From Ignavibacteria bacterium (GTDB taxonomy: Bacteria; Bacteroidota; Ignavibacteria; Palsa-1295), in contig JABDDM010000009.1 in assembly GCA_013287605.1 (NCBI GenBank), positions 1-59,368 of the forward strand: a stretch of 59,368 nucleotides of DNA. Reading direction: 5' to 3'. The position numbers and the translations under genes are program-made. Numbering within the stretch: the first letter of the stretch is position 1; every line of letters begins with the position of its first letter. Below, in pieces: positions 20,617-31,110 of this stretch. The notes under the pieces were generated by a model. The model saw nothing but the letters and a program-made list of their open reading frames with translations, was not told the origin of the DNA and searched no databases.

Positions 20617-21830
20617 TGAGATATTTACGAACGAAGACGACTTCGAAATCAGTGTGCTGGATCGGATCGATTTTCGTGATCGCAGCAGCCTCGTGCGTAT
20701 TGGTTGATACATGCCGTGCAATTCCTCGGTTCTCACTCATGACCGGCACTCGATGCTCTGTGTGTCACTTCAATCCACAGGGAAGCGGTTTGCGAACGGA
20801 GCTCGGCTGGTCCGCTATGAACGAGACGGGTCTTTTCAAATGGCGAAATTCGGCTAATGATACTGTTGCTCCAACGAACGAATTGTTCAACGGTCTCTTC
20901 GTACCAGGGCTCGATGCAAGACTCCAGCTCGTAAGAGTTTCAAAGACCGGCCAGCGATTGCTCATTCCGATGCAGCTCTCGACGTCACTCGCCTTCGTGC
21001 CGAGCAAGCAGTTCGTGGCCTACACTAATATTAATCTGGCAAGTATCGAAGAACGCATTCGCGGTGGTTCGCTCTATCCGGGTGAAGCCGATTTTGACGC
21101 GCAGATCCAGTATCAGCCCGACATATCGCTGCCGTCGATCAGACTTGGTATGATCGAGCCGAGCATCGGGATTCGTCAGGATGATCATACAGTTTTCGTG
21201 CGGCGTGAGGCTGCCCTCAAAGACGTTTATCTTTTTCCGGCCTATTACAATGATGTTGGCGCGGAGATTACGTATGAAGGCTTAAAGTATCTGACGGTCA
21301 ATGCCGGTATTTTCAATGCCCATAATTTATCGCAAGTCGATCCAACCATCGGGACGGTCACCTCGAATTTTGATTTTAAGAAACCAACTGTCTCGGGACG
21401 AGTGATGCTTTGGCCGCAACTGCTGGAGCAGCAAATCAACGGGGAGGCCGGGGCTTCGATCATGGTCAATGGTGCATTCCAGATGATCAATGTGTTCGCT
21501 GGCTTCGGGCTATCAGATAAAGCAACGATCGCTGTGGAAGCTCTGCATGCGACGAATGCCGTTGATCGTATTGTAAGAAATTTTACTGTGATGGGCAGCT
21601 TGCGTCTCGCCGATTGGCTGGCTGCGGATTGGCGATATGATTGGGGGCAAACGGAAATGTTTCCTGGAAAAGCGCTGGCCTATGCCGAAGCGTTCACATT
21701 TGGATTTGAGTTCTTCGTCTTCCCCTACATCGAACTCAGGCCCGAATACCGATTGATGCAGACCAATCCATTTTACGGGCAGACTGTCTCCTCAGGACAA
21801 TACACAGGTCAGATCCATGTATTCTACTAA
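20616..21830 (+). CDS. outer-membrane porin-like protein with N-terminal CxxCH heme motif
   Basis: RFSLMTGTRCSVCHFNPQGSGLRTELG followed by a beta-strand-rich barrel-like sequence ending in aromatic FY. Confidence 0.7.
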   Translation: MRYLRTKTTSKSVCWIGSIFVIAAASCVLVDTCRAIPRFSLMTGTRCSVCHFNPQGSGLRTELGWSAMNETGLFKWRNSANDTVAPTNELFNGLFVPGLDARLQLVRVSKTGQRLLIPMQLSTSLAFVPSKQFVAYTNINLASIEERIRGGSLYPGEADFDAQIQYQPDISLPSIRLGMIEPSIGIRQDDHTVFVRREAALKDVYLFPAYYNDVGAEITYEGLKYLTVNAGIFNAHNLSQVDPTIGTVTSNFDFKKPTVSGRVMLWPQLLEQQINGEAGASIMVNGAFQMINVFAGFGLSDKATIAVEALHATNAVDRIVRNFTVMGSLRLADWLAADWRYDWGQTEMFPGKALAYAEAFTFGFEFFVFPYIELRPEYRLMQTNPFYGQTVSSGQYTGQIHVFY

Positions 21831-23073
21831 TTCAAAGACTCGTTTCAGAAGAGCTTTAACCTGGCGAATGCTCATCACGATGGGCTTCGTTCTGTTCGTC
21901 CTACGCGAAGCGGGATGTGACTATAACATCACGACAAATCCAGACAAGAGTCTTGTGGTCGTCAGCGTTTCTCCACAGGCAGTCACACTCACTCCGAGTG
22001 GGGAGATCACTCTTACAGCAGCAGTTACACATTTTCAACATGACAGCACACTCACGTGGTCCCTATCGGATCCAAACATCGGACAACTGTCGTCGAACGG
22101 CGGAACGGCAGTCTACAAAGCGCCCGCATCAGTGCCTGGGACGGCGATGAGCGTTTCGGTGCTAGTGCAGTCTGTTGAAGATCCAACGAAAACAGCTCAA
22201 GCAGTTATCACAATCGTCAATCCCGATACGAGTGGCACTACTGGTGTAAAAGTGCTCTTGAGCCCGCTCGCCATTACACTCAGCCCAGGAAAGTCGCAGC
22301 AATTTCATGCGACGGTTCTCGGCTTAACTACAACTACGGTTACGTGGCAGCTTGTGAGTGGATTTGGGACGATCACTGCTGACGGTACTTATTCCGCTCC
22401 AGGGTCACCAGCTTCACTACCAACCTTTGGCATTATTCGAGCGAGTTCAACGGCCGATCCCACCAGATATGCTGATGCTACGATCACAATCATGAATTCT
22501 GCCGACTCGCTCGTCTGTTTCGAACGCGACATTCTTCCAGTTCTGACAGGAAGTTGCGGAATGAGCGGCTGTCATACGCCAGGAGCTGGTCCGGGAGATC
22601 TTACATCCTATGACGGAATACTAAGTCGCGTGGTGTCAGGCAGCGCTCGGTCAAGTCGGCTATATCTTGCGATCACCAATTTCGACATCGCACGGAGGAT
22701 GCCTCCGCCACCGCGTTCGATACTTTCACCAGTACAGATCATTGCGATTGGTCGCTGGATTGATCAGGGAGCACTGAAGACTTCATGCTCGGCTGGATCG
22801 CAATGCGATACCACCTCGGTTCATTATTCGGACTTTGTTCGCACTACGATGGCTACCTACTGCATAGGGTGTCATACTGGCGCAACGGCAGGCGGAGGAA
22901 TTGACCTCTCAAGTTACGGCGGGTTGGCAAAAGTGACTGCGAATGGAAGACTTATGGGTTCGATCACGTTCAGTCAAGGGTTTTCTGCCATGCCCAAACT
23001 GGGACCTCGGCTCGATGATTGTACCATAGCTAAGATCCAGGCTTGGGTGAATAGAGGATACCCCAATGACTGA
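21817..23073 (+). CDS. Ig-like-domain lipoprotein with C-terminal cytochrome c-type motifs
   Basis: LREAGC lipobox; two Big-like repeats (VSPQAVTLTPSGEITLTAAV, LSPLAITLSPGKSQQFHATV); DILPVLTGSCGMSGCH and MATYCIGCH. Confidence 0.75.
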   Translation: MYSTNSKTRFRRALTWRMLITMGFVLFVLREAGCDYNITTNPDKSLVVVSVSPQAVTLTPSGEITLTAAVTHFQHDSTLTWSLSDPNIGQLSSNGGTAVYKAPASVPGTAMSVSVLVQSVEDPTKTAQAVITIVNPDTSGTTGVKVLLSPLAITLSPGKSQQFHATVLGLTTTTVTWQLVSGFGTITADGTYSAPGSPASLPTFGIIRASSTADPTRYADATITIMNSADSLVCFERDILPVLTGSCGMSGCHTPGAGPGDLTSYDGILSRVVSGSARSSRLYLAITNFDIARRMPPPPRSILSPVQIIAIGRWIDQGALKTSCSAGSQCDTTSVHYSDFVRTTMATYCIGCHTGATAGGGIDLSSYGGLAKVTANGRLMGSITFSQGFSAMPKLGPRLDDCTIAKIQAWVNRGYPND

Positions 23074-23141
23074 TCGTTTATGACAATCGGTTCATTGGCC
23101 TGGAAAATTTATTGTTATAGCCTCGTTTTACGATAGCTCTT

Positions 23142-23777
23142 ATGAAAAAATATTTCCTAATCATCGCTCTCGTGTTGTTGTCTAGCGTCGGCATCAGTCG
23201 AGCCCAGCTTTCTGTAAGCTCAGGCCCGAAAGTGGCTACGATCAATGACAAGATCAATCAAAATCAATTCGTGTGGTTAAGCAAAGCGCCGTTGGAGAAT
23301 ATCCAGGGCACGTCGGAGGGAGTAAAGGGAACTATCACTATTGATCCCAAAGACCTTTCCAAACTCACTGGCACGATCAGCACTGATGTTGCATCCATGA
23401 AGACTGGTAACGGTCCACGTGATAGTCATCTTGTTGGCCCACAGTGGCTGGACGCAAACAAGTATCCGCAGATCACATTCAAAATCGCTTCGGTCACAAA
23501 TGTGAAAGTTGAAGGAAATGCGGCGACAGGATATGCGACCGGGACGTTCACAATGCACGGCGTGAGCAAATCTCTCCTTATTCCATTCAGCCTGCGCTAT
23601 GTACCTGAAAGCGAGAAGACGCGGCTGCGCGCACCAGGCGATCTTGTAATGTTCGCGGCCGACTTTGACATCGCGCTTAAGGACTTCAACGTCGCTGGTA
23701 CCGACGGCGTAGTAGGAAGCAAAGTGGGGGAGACGATCCATATCAAAGCACAACTGTTTGCTAATACTGCTTCATGA
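23142..23777 (+). CDS. YceI family protein
   Basis: GTITIDPKDLSKLTGTISTDVASMKTGNGPRDSHLVGPQWLDANKYPQITFKI; GTFTMHGVSKSLLIPF. Confidence 0.9.
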   Translation: MKKYFLIIALVLLSSVGISRAQLSVSSGPKVATINDKINQNQFVWLSKAPLENIQGTSEGVKGTITIDPKDLSKLTGTISTDVASMKTGNGPRDSHLVGPQWLDANKYPQITFKIASVTNVKVEGNAATGYATGTFTMHGVSKSLLIPFSLRYVPESEKTRLRAPGDLVMFAADFDIALKDFNVAGTDGVVGSKVGETIHIKAQLFANTAS

Positions 23778-23781
23778 GCTA

Positions 23782-24054
23782 ATGAGAAATAGGGGAGTCG
23801 CATTGATCTTATTCGGAACGGCAGCGGGACTCTTAGTGTGGTGGCTTGTGGCCGGCGCGCATGTTTTTACGATGACGTCACGACTCGTCCAGGTCAAGGA
23901 CGAGCTCTTTGGAACAACCGTAGATCATTGGGAAAAAGCATTTATTCCGGGACTGGAAGTTGTCGGACCCACGATGCTCATCCTCATCAGTGTAGGTGTA
24001 TGGCTTCTATACAGAGATCGAAAAAGAAAGACCGTTTCAACTATTCAAGCTTGA
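23782..24054 (+). CDS. small membrane protein
   Basis: Two hydrophobic segments (ALILFGTAAGLLVWWLVAG; PTMLILISVGVWLLY) directly following the YceI gene. Confidence 0.55.
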   Translation: MRNRGVALILFGTAAGLLVWWLVAGAHVFTMTSRLVQVKDELFGTTVDHWEKAFIPGLEVVGPTMLILISVGVWLLYRDRKRKTVSTIQA

Positions 24055-24060
24055 GCAAAA

Positions 24061-24097
24061 CAGAAGGGGATGCCTGATGGCATCCCCTTCTGTTTTT
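24061..24097. terminator. intrinsic terminator between convergent genes
   Basis: CAGAAGGGGATGCC-TGAT-GGCATCCCCTTCTG perfect 14-bp stem followed by TTTTT. Confidence 0.9.
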
Positions 24098-24115
24098 GAG
24101 CACTTCTACAATCCA

Positions 24116-25759
24116 TCATAACTGCATGGCCTTTGCAATTAGCGGCCAAGGAGCGCAGCCGAAGCTTAGGAGGTCGTCATGGAAATTCAAGAGATCGAAA
24201 TCCCCGCGTTTGCGAGCACGCTCTCTGATATCGCGCACCTGAAACTTTCCAAGCGTATACAATAAATATCCAGGATCGAAGACACCACGCTCAGCCTCTT
24301 TGCGCGCTGCCACCGGCCGCATCATCGCCTTTTCTTCGAACAGCTTTTGTGATTCAGAAAGCGTCATGGTGCCGCGATGCAGCTCGATCGACGAAACATA
24401 CCGGCAAAGCCTGACAAGCGCTTCGTGCAGGAAGGCCATTTCGATGCGTGCATCTCCGGCGCCCCAGCCTTCTTCCAGCATCATCTCTTCCGTATAGTGC
24501 GCCCAGCCTTCGATGAAGGCATAGGACCAAAATACCTTACCCACTTTCGAGCGCGCTCGCTGCAGATGCAAAAAGTGGACGTAATGGCCGGGATAGGCTT
24601 CGTGGATCGAAATGATCTCCATGACGGCCCGATTGAAACCCTTAAGAAAGTCTTTCTTCTTCGCTTCGTCCCACGCTGCTTCAGGTGGCGTAACGTAATA
24701 GAATGCTTCCGTTGCCACTTGTTCAAAGGCGCCGGGACTATCCATCGCTGCGAACGCCCAGCGCATATGCTCAGGTGTTGGCTCAACTTTGCAACGAACT
24801 TGAGAGGGGACCGAGATGATCGACTTGTCGATCAGGAACTGTCGGATGCGTTCGAGCATGGAATCTGTCTCCCGAAAGAGATTGCGTTCGGAGAAGTGCT
24901 CGCTCTCGACATACATGCGGAAGCACGCTTCGGCGCCGAGACTTCCATCGATAGAGTGGGCAGCCATGACAAACCGATCCGTGAGTTTCGAGATCTCTTC
25001 TCTGCCTCGCGCAAGGAGCGTGTCCAGGGAATCAGTGACAAGCTCGGACTTTTCCAAAAACGCCTGCATCCTGTCAGCGCCCAGTCGGAAATAATCATAT
25101 CGCGAGTCGGGGAGAACAACTGTTTTCAGAGCGTTGATAAAGCTCATGAGCGCCATCTTCGCCTCGTCAAGCGCCTCGAGAGCCCGAGTGTAGATCGGTT
25201 TTCCAACCAGAGGCTTGAGTGATTCGGTTGGAAGCGTATCAAAGGCCGAAAGTCGTCCTTCAAAGACTGTGATGGAAGTCTCCAGAATTGTTCTGTCAAG
25301 AGAATTGCTCAGGTTTTGACGCGCGACTGCGAGTGCTCGCGGAATTGCACGAAGTCGCTTGATTGCCGCAGTCGTGCGATCTTCGAGCGGTGCATAATCA
25401 CGATGAAAGAGATGGCGGAGTTCGAGCGTCACATCATAGTACATGGGATTCCAGTCAAACTCCCTCAGTTCACGCATGCGAAAGAGTTCTTCATTGAGCT
25501 TCCAGCGCAGCGCCTTGCGCTCGAAATCCTCAATGTTATCAACACTCTCTTTTCCAAAGGTGCGCTCGAGGGTGTCGAGTGCTTCGCTTAACTCATCGAC
25601 ATAAATCTTTCGAGCTGTTGCACTGAAGTCTTCCATGAGTCCATCGTACTGATGGAGCCCGAGGTTCGATCCGAATGAAGGATAAAATTCGAGATACAGC
25701 TCGAGGACTGCATCCCGAAATTCGGTGAACGTTTGAAAGCGCTTATTGCGGAAAGTCAT
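24116..25759 (-). CDS. DUF885 family protein
   Basis: 547 aa with HEAYPGHYVHFLHLQRARSKVGK and FIEGWAHYTEEMMLEEG. Confidence 0.85.
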   Translation of the reverse strand: MTFRNKRFQTFTEFRDAVLELYLEFYPSFGSNLGLHQYDGLMEDFSATARKIYVDELSEALDTLERTFGKESVDNIEDFERKALRWKLNEELFRMRELREFDWNPMYYDVTLELRHLFHRDYAPLEDRTTAAIKRLRAIPRALAVARQNLSNSLDRTILETSITVFEGRLSAFDTLPTESLKPLVGKPIYTRALEALDEAKMALMSFINALKTVVLPDSRYDYFRLGADRMQAFLEKSELVTDSLDTLLARGREEISKLTDRFVMAAHSIDGSLGAEACFRMYVESEHFSERNLFRETDSMLERIRQFLIDKSIISVPSQVRCKVEPTPEHMRWAFAAMDSPGAFEQVATEAFYYVTPPEAAWDEAKKKDFLKGFNRAVMEIISIHEAYPGHYVHFLHLQRARSKVGKVFWSYAFIEGWAHYTEEMMLEEGWGAGDARIEMAFLHEALVRLCRYVSSIELHRGTMTLSESQKLFEEKAMMRPVAARKEAERGVFDPGYLLYTLGKFQVRDIRERARKRGDFDLLNFHDDLLSFGCAPWPLIAKAMQL

Positions 25760-25780
25760 TGAGTGACAATGGTGAAATAA

Positions 25781-26764
25781 TTAGCGAAAGTCGATCTCGG
25801 AGCTATCGCCTGCATTAACGCGACGAAATCCACTCTTGATCATAGCATTGTTGCCAGCGATGGATCCTTCAAGTAACGCGGTCTCGATCACGCAGCCATC
25901 TCCAATGATGGAATCGCGAATAATGGAATCGCGTACAAACGCGCCCTCGCCGATCGTCGCATAGGGCCCGATGATCGAATTCTCGATTTCGGCGCTTGCC
26001 GCAATTGAGACCGGGGGGATGGTAATGACACCGGCGATCCTCCGGTCGTTCGAGCGCTTCATGAGAAGATGGCGGTTGGTACTAAGCATGGTTTCGGGTT
26101 TACCGCAATCATACCACGCATCGACCGCAAACGTTGAAAAGCGTTCGCCCAGGTCGATCATTCGCTGCAAGGCGTCTGTCAGTTGATATTCGTTCTTCGT
26201 CCGAATGTTCTTCTCGACTAATTCATTGAGCGACTCAATAAGAAGTTTGGGATTACGAATGAAATAGACACCGACGACGGCGAGATTTGTTTTCGGATGC
26301 TCAGGCTTCTCTACCAACCGAGAAATATATTCCCCTTCCATCTCGACCACGCCGAACCGGCGAGGATCCTCGACTGTCTTGACACCGAGGGCGCTCGTCG
26401 GTGTTCGGAAGACACTTGTGAGATCCACGTCGAAAATGGTGTCTCCTAAGATGATGAACAGAGGCTCACCATCGACGGGGATCGAGTCGCGCGCCACCCA
26501 GATCGAATGCCCGAGTCCGAGCAGTTCCTCTTGCGTAACAAAATTGGCTTTCAGGTGAGCGAACTGCGTGCGGACATATTGCTCGACGAGATCGCCCATG
26601 TAGCCGACAACGATAGTCGCGCTTGTAATGCCATCTTCGATGAGTTTATCGAGGATGTGACCAAGAATGGGCTTGCCTGCAACGTTTAATAATACTTTGG
26701 GCAGCGTGTACGTATGAGGCCGAAGCCGAGTGCCGACGCCGGCAACTGGAATGATAGCGTGCAT
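25781..26764 (-). CDS. NDP-sugar nucleotidyltransferase with C-terminal hexapeptide/left-handed beta-helix repeats
   Basis: MHAIIPVAGVGTRLRPHTYTLPKVLLNVAGKPILGHILD; ENSIIGPYATIGEGAFVRDSIIRDSIIGDGCVIE. Confidence 0.9.
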   Translation of the reverse strand: MHAIIPVAGVGTRLRPHTYTLPKVLLNVAGKPILGHILDKLIEDGITSATIVVGYMGDLVEQYVRTQFAHLKANFVTQEELLGLGHSIWVARDSIPVDGEPLFIILGDTIFDVDLTSVFRTPTSALGVKTVEDPRRFGVVEMEGEYISRLVEKPEHPKTNLAVVGVYFIRNPKLLIESLNELVEKNIRTKNEYQLTDALQRMIDLGERFSTFAVDAWYDCGKPETMLSTNRHLLMKRSNDRRIAGVITIPPVSIAASAEIENSIIGPYATIGEGAFVRDSIIRDSIIGDGCVIETALLEGSIAGNNAMIKSGFRRVNAGDSSEIDFR

Positions 26765-26912
26765 GAAATGTGGGAAAGTGTTCTCCTTAGACAAAAATAC
26801 GGAGCACAGAGGCAGGAGCAAAGAATCCGACCTTTGTCTTCAAGCGGGTACGAGGGGTGAGACAAACTTTACGTTCGTGTGTTCTCAAATGAGTACTTAT
26901 CCGATTCATCAG

Positions 26913-27887
26913 ATGCGCAATGTCTCCATCATCATCCTGCTCGTTGCAGGCACTCTTGCTCTCTTCAGCGGTTGCAGCCAGACCAACACCGATTATACGC
27001 AACAGGATTTCGGCAATCTCGTCTGGAAGCCAGACGGTTCAGGAATGTATGGGTTGTTCGAAAAGCAGTTGATCACCGTTGCGACCGACGCCTACATCAT
27101 CGGAGTCTTCGATCAGACGGGCGCATTGACCGGTACGGTCACGACCTCCGATAAGGCGATTAATCCAGATTTTTTTCTTGATCCCTCGGCGACACATGCT
27201 GTGGTACAGTTAGGCGCAAATCTGTATCGTGTGGACCTGCCTTCGGGGAATCAAACGCTGATCACTACCAAAGTGAGGTTGTTCGTCGCCTCGCCGGATC
27301 TTCATTATGCCATCGTGACACCTTCACCTGATGGGTTGCCGGTACGGACGATCAGCGTGCTCGATCTCTGGTCTGCTACTCCACGTGAGGTGAAAAAATG
27401 GGATGTTGCAGGAGTCAGCGATAACTCCGGTATTTGGATGAAGAACGGCACGTTTGGCCTGACGGTCAACAACGGGGCTTTGCAGGTAAATGTCTTTGAT
27501 ACGCTTGGGCGATTGGTAGACTCGGTGCTTAACGCCGAACAAGTCTTCCACAATGGCAATTATTTGGCAGCAACAGACGATTTCTATTTCCGAACCGGCG
27601 CCTCTGGTATCGATCGTTTCAATTTCACGACCCGCGCCCGCGATCATGTGTTCACAGGCGAAGCTGCAGATAATTTTGATGTTTCGGCCGACGGCAGGAT
27701 TCTCGCGGTGAAGACCCCATCAGGCATTAGCGTTTTGAATACAAAAACGCTCGCAAAAAGTTTTGTGACCAATGATGCGATCTACTGGGGGGTCTTTCTG
27801 GCACCAGCCGGTGATAAACTTGCATATATCCACCAGCAATCGAGCACGATCCGGGATGTTCACGTGCTCAACTTTACATCACCCTAA
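26913..27887 (+). CDS. lipoprotein with WD40/PD40-like repeats
   Basis: MRNVSIIILLVAGTLALFSGCSQ lipobox; blade-like repeats. Confidence 0.6.
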   Translation: MRNVSIIILLVAGTLALFSGCSQTNTDYTQQDFGNLVWKPDGSGMYGLFEKQLITVATDAYIIGVFDQTGALTGTVTTSDKAINPDFFLDPSATHAVVQLGANLYRVDLPSGNQTLITTKVRLFVASPDLHYAIVTPSPDGLPVRTISVLDLWSATPREVKKWDVAGVSDNSGIWMKNGTFGLTVNNGALQVNVFDTLGRLVDSVLNAEQVFHNGNYLAATDDFYFRTGASGIDRFNFTTRARDHVFTGEAADNFDVSADGRILAVKTPSGISVLNTKTLAKSFVTNDAIYWGVFLAPAGDKLAYIHQQSSTIRDVHVLNFTSP

Positions 27888-27901
27888 TCGCTTTTCAACA
27901 G

Positions 27902-29116
27902 ATGCGACGATCGCTTTTTCTGGTTCTTCCGCTCATCACTCTGCTTGCTGCTCAATCAGCATCATCCCAGAATTTTTGGCAGAAGGCGAATGAGAGCGCG
28001 CATTTTACAAGCTTCTGGAACGGCAGATCGGAAGAAATATATGGCTTGAATAGCCGTCTGTATCAATCATTCGACCAGGGCAGTAACTGGATCCTCTTTG
28101 ACAGTTTATCGGGCGAGCACAGCTTCGCGATCGATTCGAATGGCGTGATGTACGTCGGCACCGCTACAAAGCTTATGCGCTCTCTGGATACGGGTGTATC
28201 ATGGACCGACCTCTCTTTCCGAGGCTGCACTTCACTGGAAATCCACGATGGTTCACTTTATGCGGCTGCCGATTCCGGACTTTATCGAACGAGCGACCAA
28301 GGGTTAAACTGGACGCATCTTTACACTAGCTCCGTTCCGATCACTCTTATTGCTTTCTCAAGCAACGGAGATATTTTCCTTCGCCAGGGTGGTTCGCTCA
28401 TGCGCGCGCACAATGGCTCACCAACCTTCTCGGAAGTATACCGCACCAATTATACGATTACAGGGATCGCCTTTATTCCGCCAAGGGACATTTATCTTTC
28501 AATTGCAAAGGATGTAGGCGGAAACCTCGATCATTCAACGAACGGAGGCGATTCCTTTGATGCAGCGGGCCTCGGATTCGGATCAACCCCGATGAATGGC
28601 ATCGTTGTTGGCGATTCGAATCGACTGTATGTATTGGGCGCGGTTCAGGATCAGCAGGACCAAACGAAGTTTACTGATGGATACGCGTTTGTTTGGAAAG
28701 ACGCGATAACTCCGATCTCAGATATTTCAAGCGGGCTCCCACATACCGACGCCCGCGTTCTTGCGCTTGCACCTCACGGCAGATTAATTGCTTCAACCGA
28801 TAGTGGCATCTACAGAAGCCAGAGATCGGTTGTCGAAGTACCTCAACTCTTAACGGCAGGAGCGGTGCTCTCTGTATATCCCAATCCATTCAGATCTTCC
28901 ACAATGCTTCGCCTCGCATTGGATCGCCCGACACATACTCAGATCATCATCTATGATATGCTGGGTAGAGTAGTGGCGCGTCCTTTTGACGGACTCTTAA
29001 CGTCGGGTGAGCATGAGATACCTGTAGGGGGATTTCAAACTTCCTCGGGCCATTATTTCTGCAGAGTCCGCACGACATCAAGTGAGGCAACCTTGATGAT
29101 AAATCGGCTACAGTAG
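27902..29116 (+). CDS. BNR/YCF48-like secreted protein with T9SS C-terminal sorting domain
   Basis: Repeats such as SLDTGVSWTDLSF and TSDQGLNWTHLY; C-terminal LSVYPNPFRSSTMLRLALDRPTHTQIIIYDMLGRVV. Confidence 0.85.
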   Translation: MRRSLFLVLPLITLLAAQSASSQNFWQKANESAHFTSFWNGRSEEIYGLNSRLYQSFDQGSNWILFDSLSGEHSFAIDSNGVMYVGTATKLMRSLDTGVSWTDLSFRGCTSLEIHDGSLYAAADSGLYRTSDQGLNWTHLYTSSVPITLIAFSSNGDIFLRQGGSLMRAHNGSPTFSEVYRTNYTITGIAFIPPRDIYLSIAKDVGGNLDHSTNGGDSFDAAGLGFGSTPMNGIVVGDSNRLYVLGAVQDQQDQTKFTDGYAFVWKDAITPISDISSGLPHTDARVLALAPHGRLIASTDSGIYRSQRSVVEVPQLLTAGAVLSVYPNPFRSSTMLRLALDRPTHTQIIIYDMLGRVVARPFDGLLTSGEHEIPVGGFQTSSGHYFCRVRTTSSEATLMINRLQ

Positions 29117-29166
29117 GGGAGTTGGGCACGAGGATGCATTTTGAAGCTCGCCCTCCCAAACATTCT

Positions 29167-30558
29167 TCAAGTTGAATCCTTTTTCTTAAGCCTGCGAATA
29201 GTCCCGAGACTTGCGTCTGGTGGCATTCCCGGCGCAGATCCCTTCGGCGTATCTATGCGCTGTGACAAATAGACTCCGGAATGACCGCTGAAGAGATATG
29301 CCAGGAAGATTGCTGCTGCGAAGTAAACAAGATATTCAGAGCCGAAGAGTTCGACAGAGAGAAGCGTCCCTGCGAGTGGCGTGTTCGTCGCTCCTGCAAA
29401 CACGGCCACAAGTCCAAGTCCCGCGAACAGTTCAACGGGTGCGTGCAGCAGACCTGCGAGCACATTGCCGAGCGTCGCGCCAATAAAGAACATCGGTGTT
29501 ACTTCGCCGCCTTTGAAACCACTGCCGAGCGTGATAACCGTAAACAGAAGTTTCCAGAGCCAACTGAGTGGTGCAGCACCACCTTGGGCAAAGGCAGATT
29601 CGATCGTGATGGCCTGAGGATTAGATGAACTAATGCCGAGACCAAGATAATCGCGAGTGCCTAATGCGTATGTAAGTCCAATAATAATGAGGCCGCCAAC
29701 GACCGGTCGCAGCCAGAACTGTTTGATTGATTCCTTGAATAGCCGGTGCATTCCATGCGTGAGTTCCGAAAAGAGGATGCTCACGAGTCCGAAGATTACA
29801 GCCGCGATCGATACTTTCCCAAGCAAACTCCACTCGAATGTGAAATTTCCGAACGCAGTGTTCGAAAGATCTTTCAGGGCGCCCGAAGCCGTGATGATAT
29901 GCCGCATCTGATGCGTGCCCCAAAGTCGGCAAGTGAGATCGCCAACGACGCTCGCGATGAGACATGGCAGTAAGCCATCATATTTTAGTGTCCCAATTGA
30001 AAGCACTTCAATAGCAAACACGGCACCTGCTAATGGAGTACCGAAGACTGCACCGAACCCTGCCGCGATTCCGGCCATGAGCATCAGGCGCATATCCTCA
30101 GGGCGCAATCGAAAGAGATGACCGAACAGGCTGGCAATGCTCCCGCCCATCTGAACTGCCGGGCCCTCGCGCCCGACCGAGCCACCGAAGAGCTGCGAAA
30201 TGAGTGTGCCGATGAAGATTAGCGGTGCCATTCTCCGCGGCACTCCGGCGCCGGGTTTGTGGATCTCATCCACAATCAAATCACTGCCTTGCTCGACCGA
30301 CGCTCCAAAATAGCGATAGAGGAGGGCAACCACAATCCCGCCGATCGGAAGGAAGAAGAGAAGAGAAGGGTGTTGTTCGCGTGTTTCTGTTGCAAGTGCC
30401 AGAAGCCAGAGAAAAAGTGCGATTGCCGAGCCGATGACCACTCCGACGGGAATGACAAGCGCGAGCCATTTCAGCACAAATCGCCAAAGCGAGATCTGCT
30501 CCCTGAATGAACCTGGAAGCGTGATTGATCGAACCTTACGGATGAAGGGTATTTTCAT
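29167..30558 (-). CDS. ClC-type chloride channel/antiporter
   Basis: GGSVGREGPAVQMGGS (gating Glu), GAVFGTPLAGAVFAIE, GSGFKGGEVTPMFFIGATLGN. Confidence 0.92.
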   Translation of the reverse strand: MKIPFIRKVRSITLPGSFREQISLWRFVLKWLALVIPVGVVIGSAIALFLWLLALATETREQHPSLLFFLPIGGIVVALLYRYFGASVEQGSDLIVDEIHKPGAGVPRRMAPLIFIGTLISQLFGGSVGREGPAVQMGGSIASLFGHLFRLRPEDMRLMLMAGIAAGFGAVFGTPLAGAVFAIEVLSIGTLKYDGLLPCLIASVVGDLTCRLWGTHQMRHIITASGALKDLSNTAFGNFTFEWSLLGKVSIAAVIFGLVSILFSELTHGMHRLFKESIKQFWLRPVVGGLIIIGLTYALGTRDYLGLGISSSNPQAITIESAFAQGGAAPLSWLWKLLFTVITLGSGFKGGEVTPMFFIGATLGNVLAGLLHAPVELFAGLGLVAVFAGATNTPLAGTLLSVELFGSEYLVYFAAAIFLAYLFSGHSGVYLSQRIDTPKGSAPGMPPDASLGTIRRLKKKDST

Positions 30559-30666
30559 TCCGACAAAAATAGGTGCATAACCGAGAGCAGCGCAATTGCT
30601 TTTTCATGTTTTCTGTTTTCGACGCGTATGTTTGTCTGAGACTTTTCATCACATATTCGCACGCCA

Positions 30667-31086
30667 ATGGAAATAAAGCACATACAACAGATCAATGCGG
30701 ACGCAATGAACGTCTATGATGCAATTGCGACCCAGCGCGGAGTCGAAGGTTGGTGGTCAAAGAATTGTACAATCGCCACCCAGCCAGGCGAGGTTTCGGA
30801 TATCAACTTCGAGCACAATGGCCAGAAATTCGTGATGAATTTTCGCGTTGATGCGCTCGATCCGAGTAAGCGCGTAGTCTGGAATTGCATCGGGAATTCA
30901 AATCCAGCGTGGATCGGCACGACTGTAACCTACGAGATCCAAAGCCGCGGTGCCGATTCCACACTCACATTCAAACACTCCGGTTTCAACGAACAGTATA
31001 ACAACCAGATGGAGGGAGACCGCTGGGGACAGTTCATGAAATCATTGAAAGCATATTGCGAAACCGGAACAGGACAACCGGAGTGA
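30667..31086 (+). CDS. SRPBCC / AHSA1-like domain protein
   Basis: VYDAIATQRGVEGWWSKNC...GQKFVMNFRVDALDPSKRVVWNC. Confidence 0.8.
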   Translation: MEIKHIQQINADAMNVYDAIATQRGVEGWWSKNCTIATQPGEVSDINFEHNGQKFVMNFRVDALDPSKRVVWNCIGNSNPAWIGTTVTYEIQSRGADSTLTFKHSGFNEQYNNQMEGDRWGQFMKSLKAYCETGTGQPE

Positions 31087-31110
31087 TGAAGCGCATAGCA
31101 GTATTGTAGG

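Noticed and set aside
24377-25222. 281-aa plus-strand ORF
   Set aside because: Antisense to the DUF885 gene, which has clear motifs; shadow ORF from GC-biased codon usage.
25905-25935. Direct repeat AATGGAATCGCG x2
   Set aside because: Explained by hexapeptide (left-handed beta-helix) repeats of the nucleotidyltransferase.
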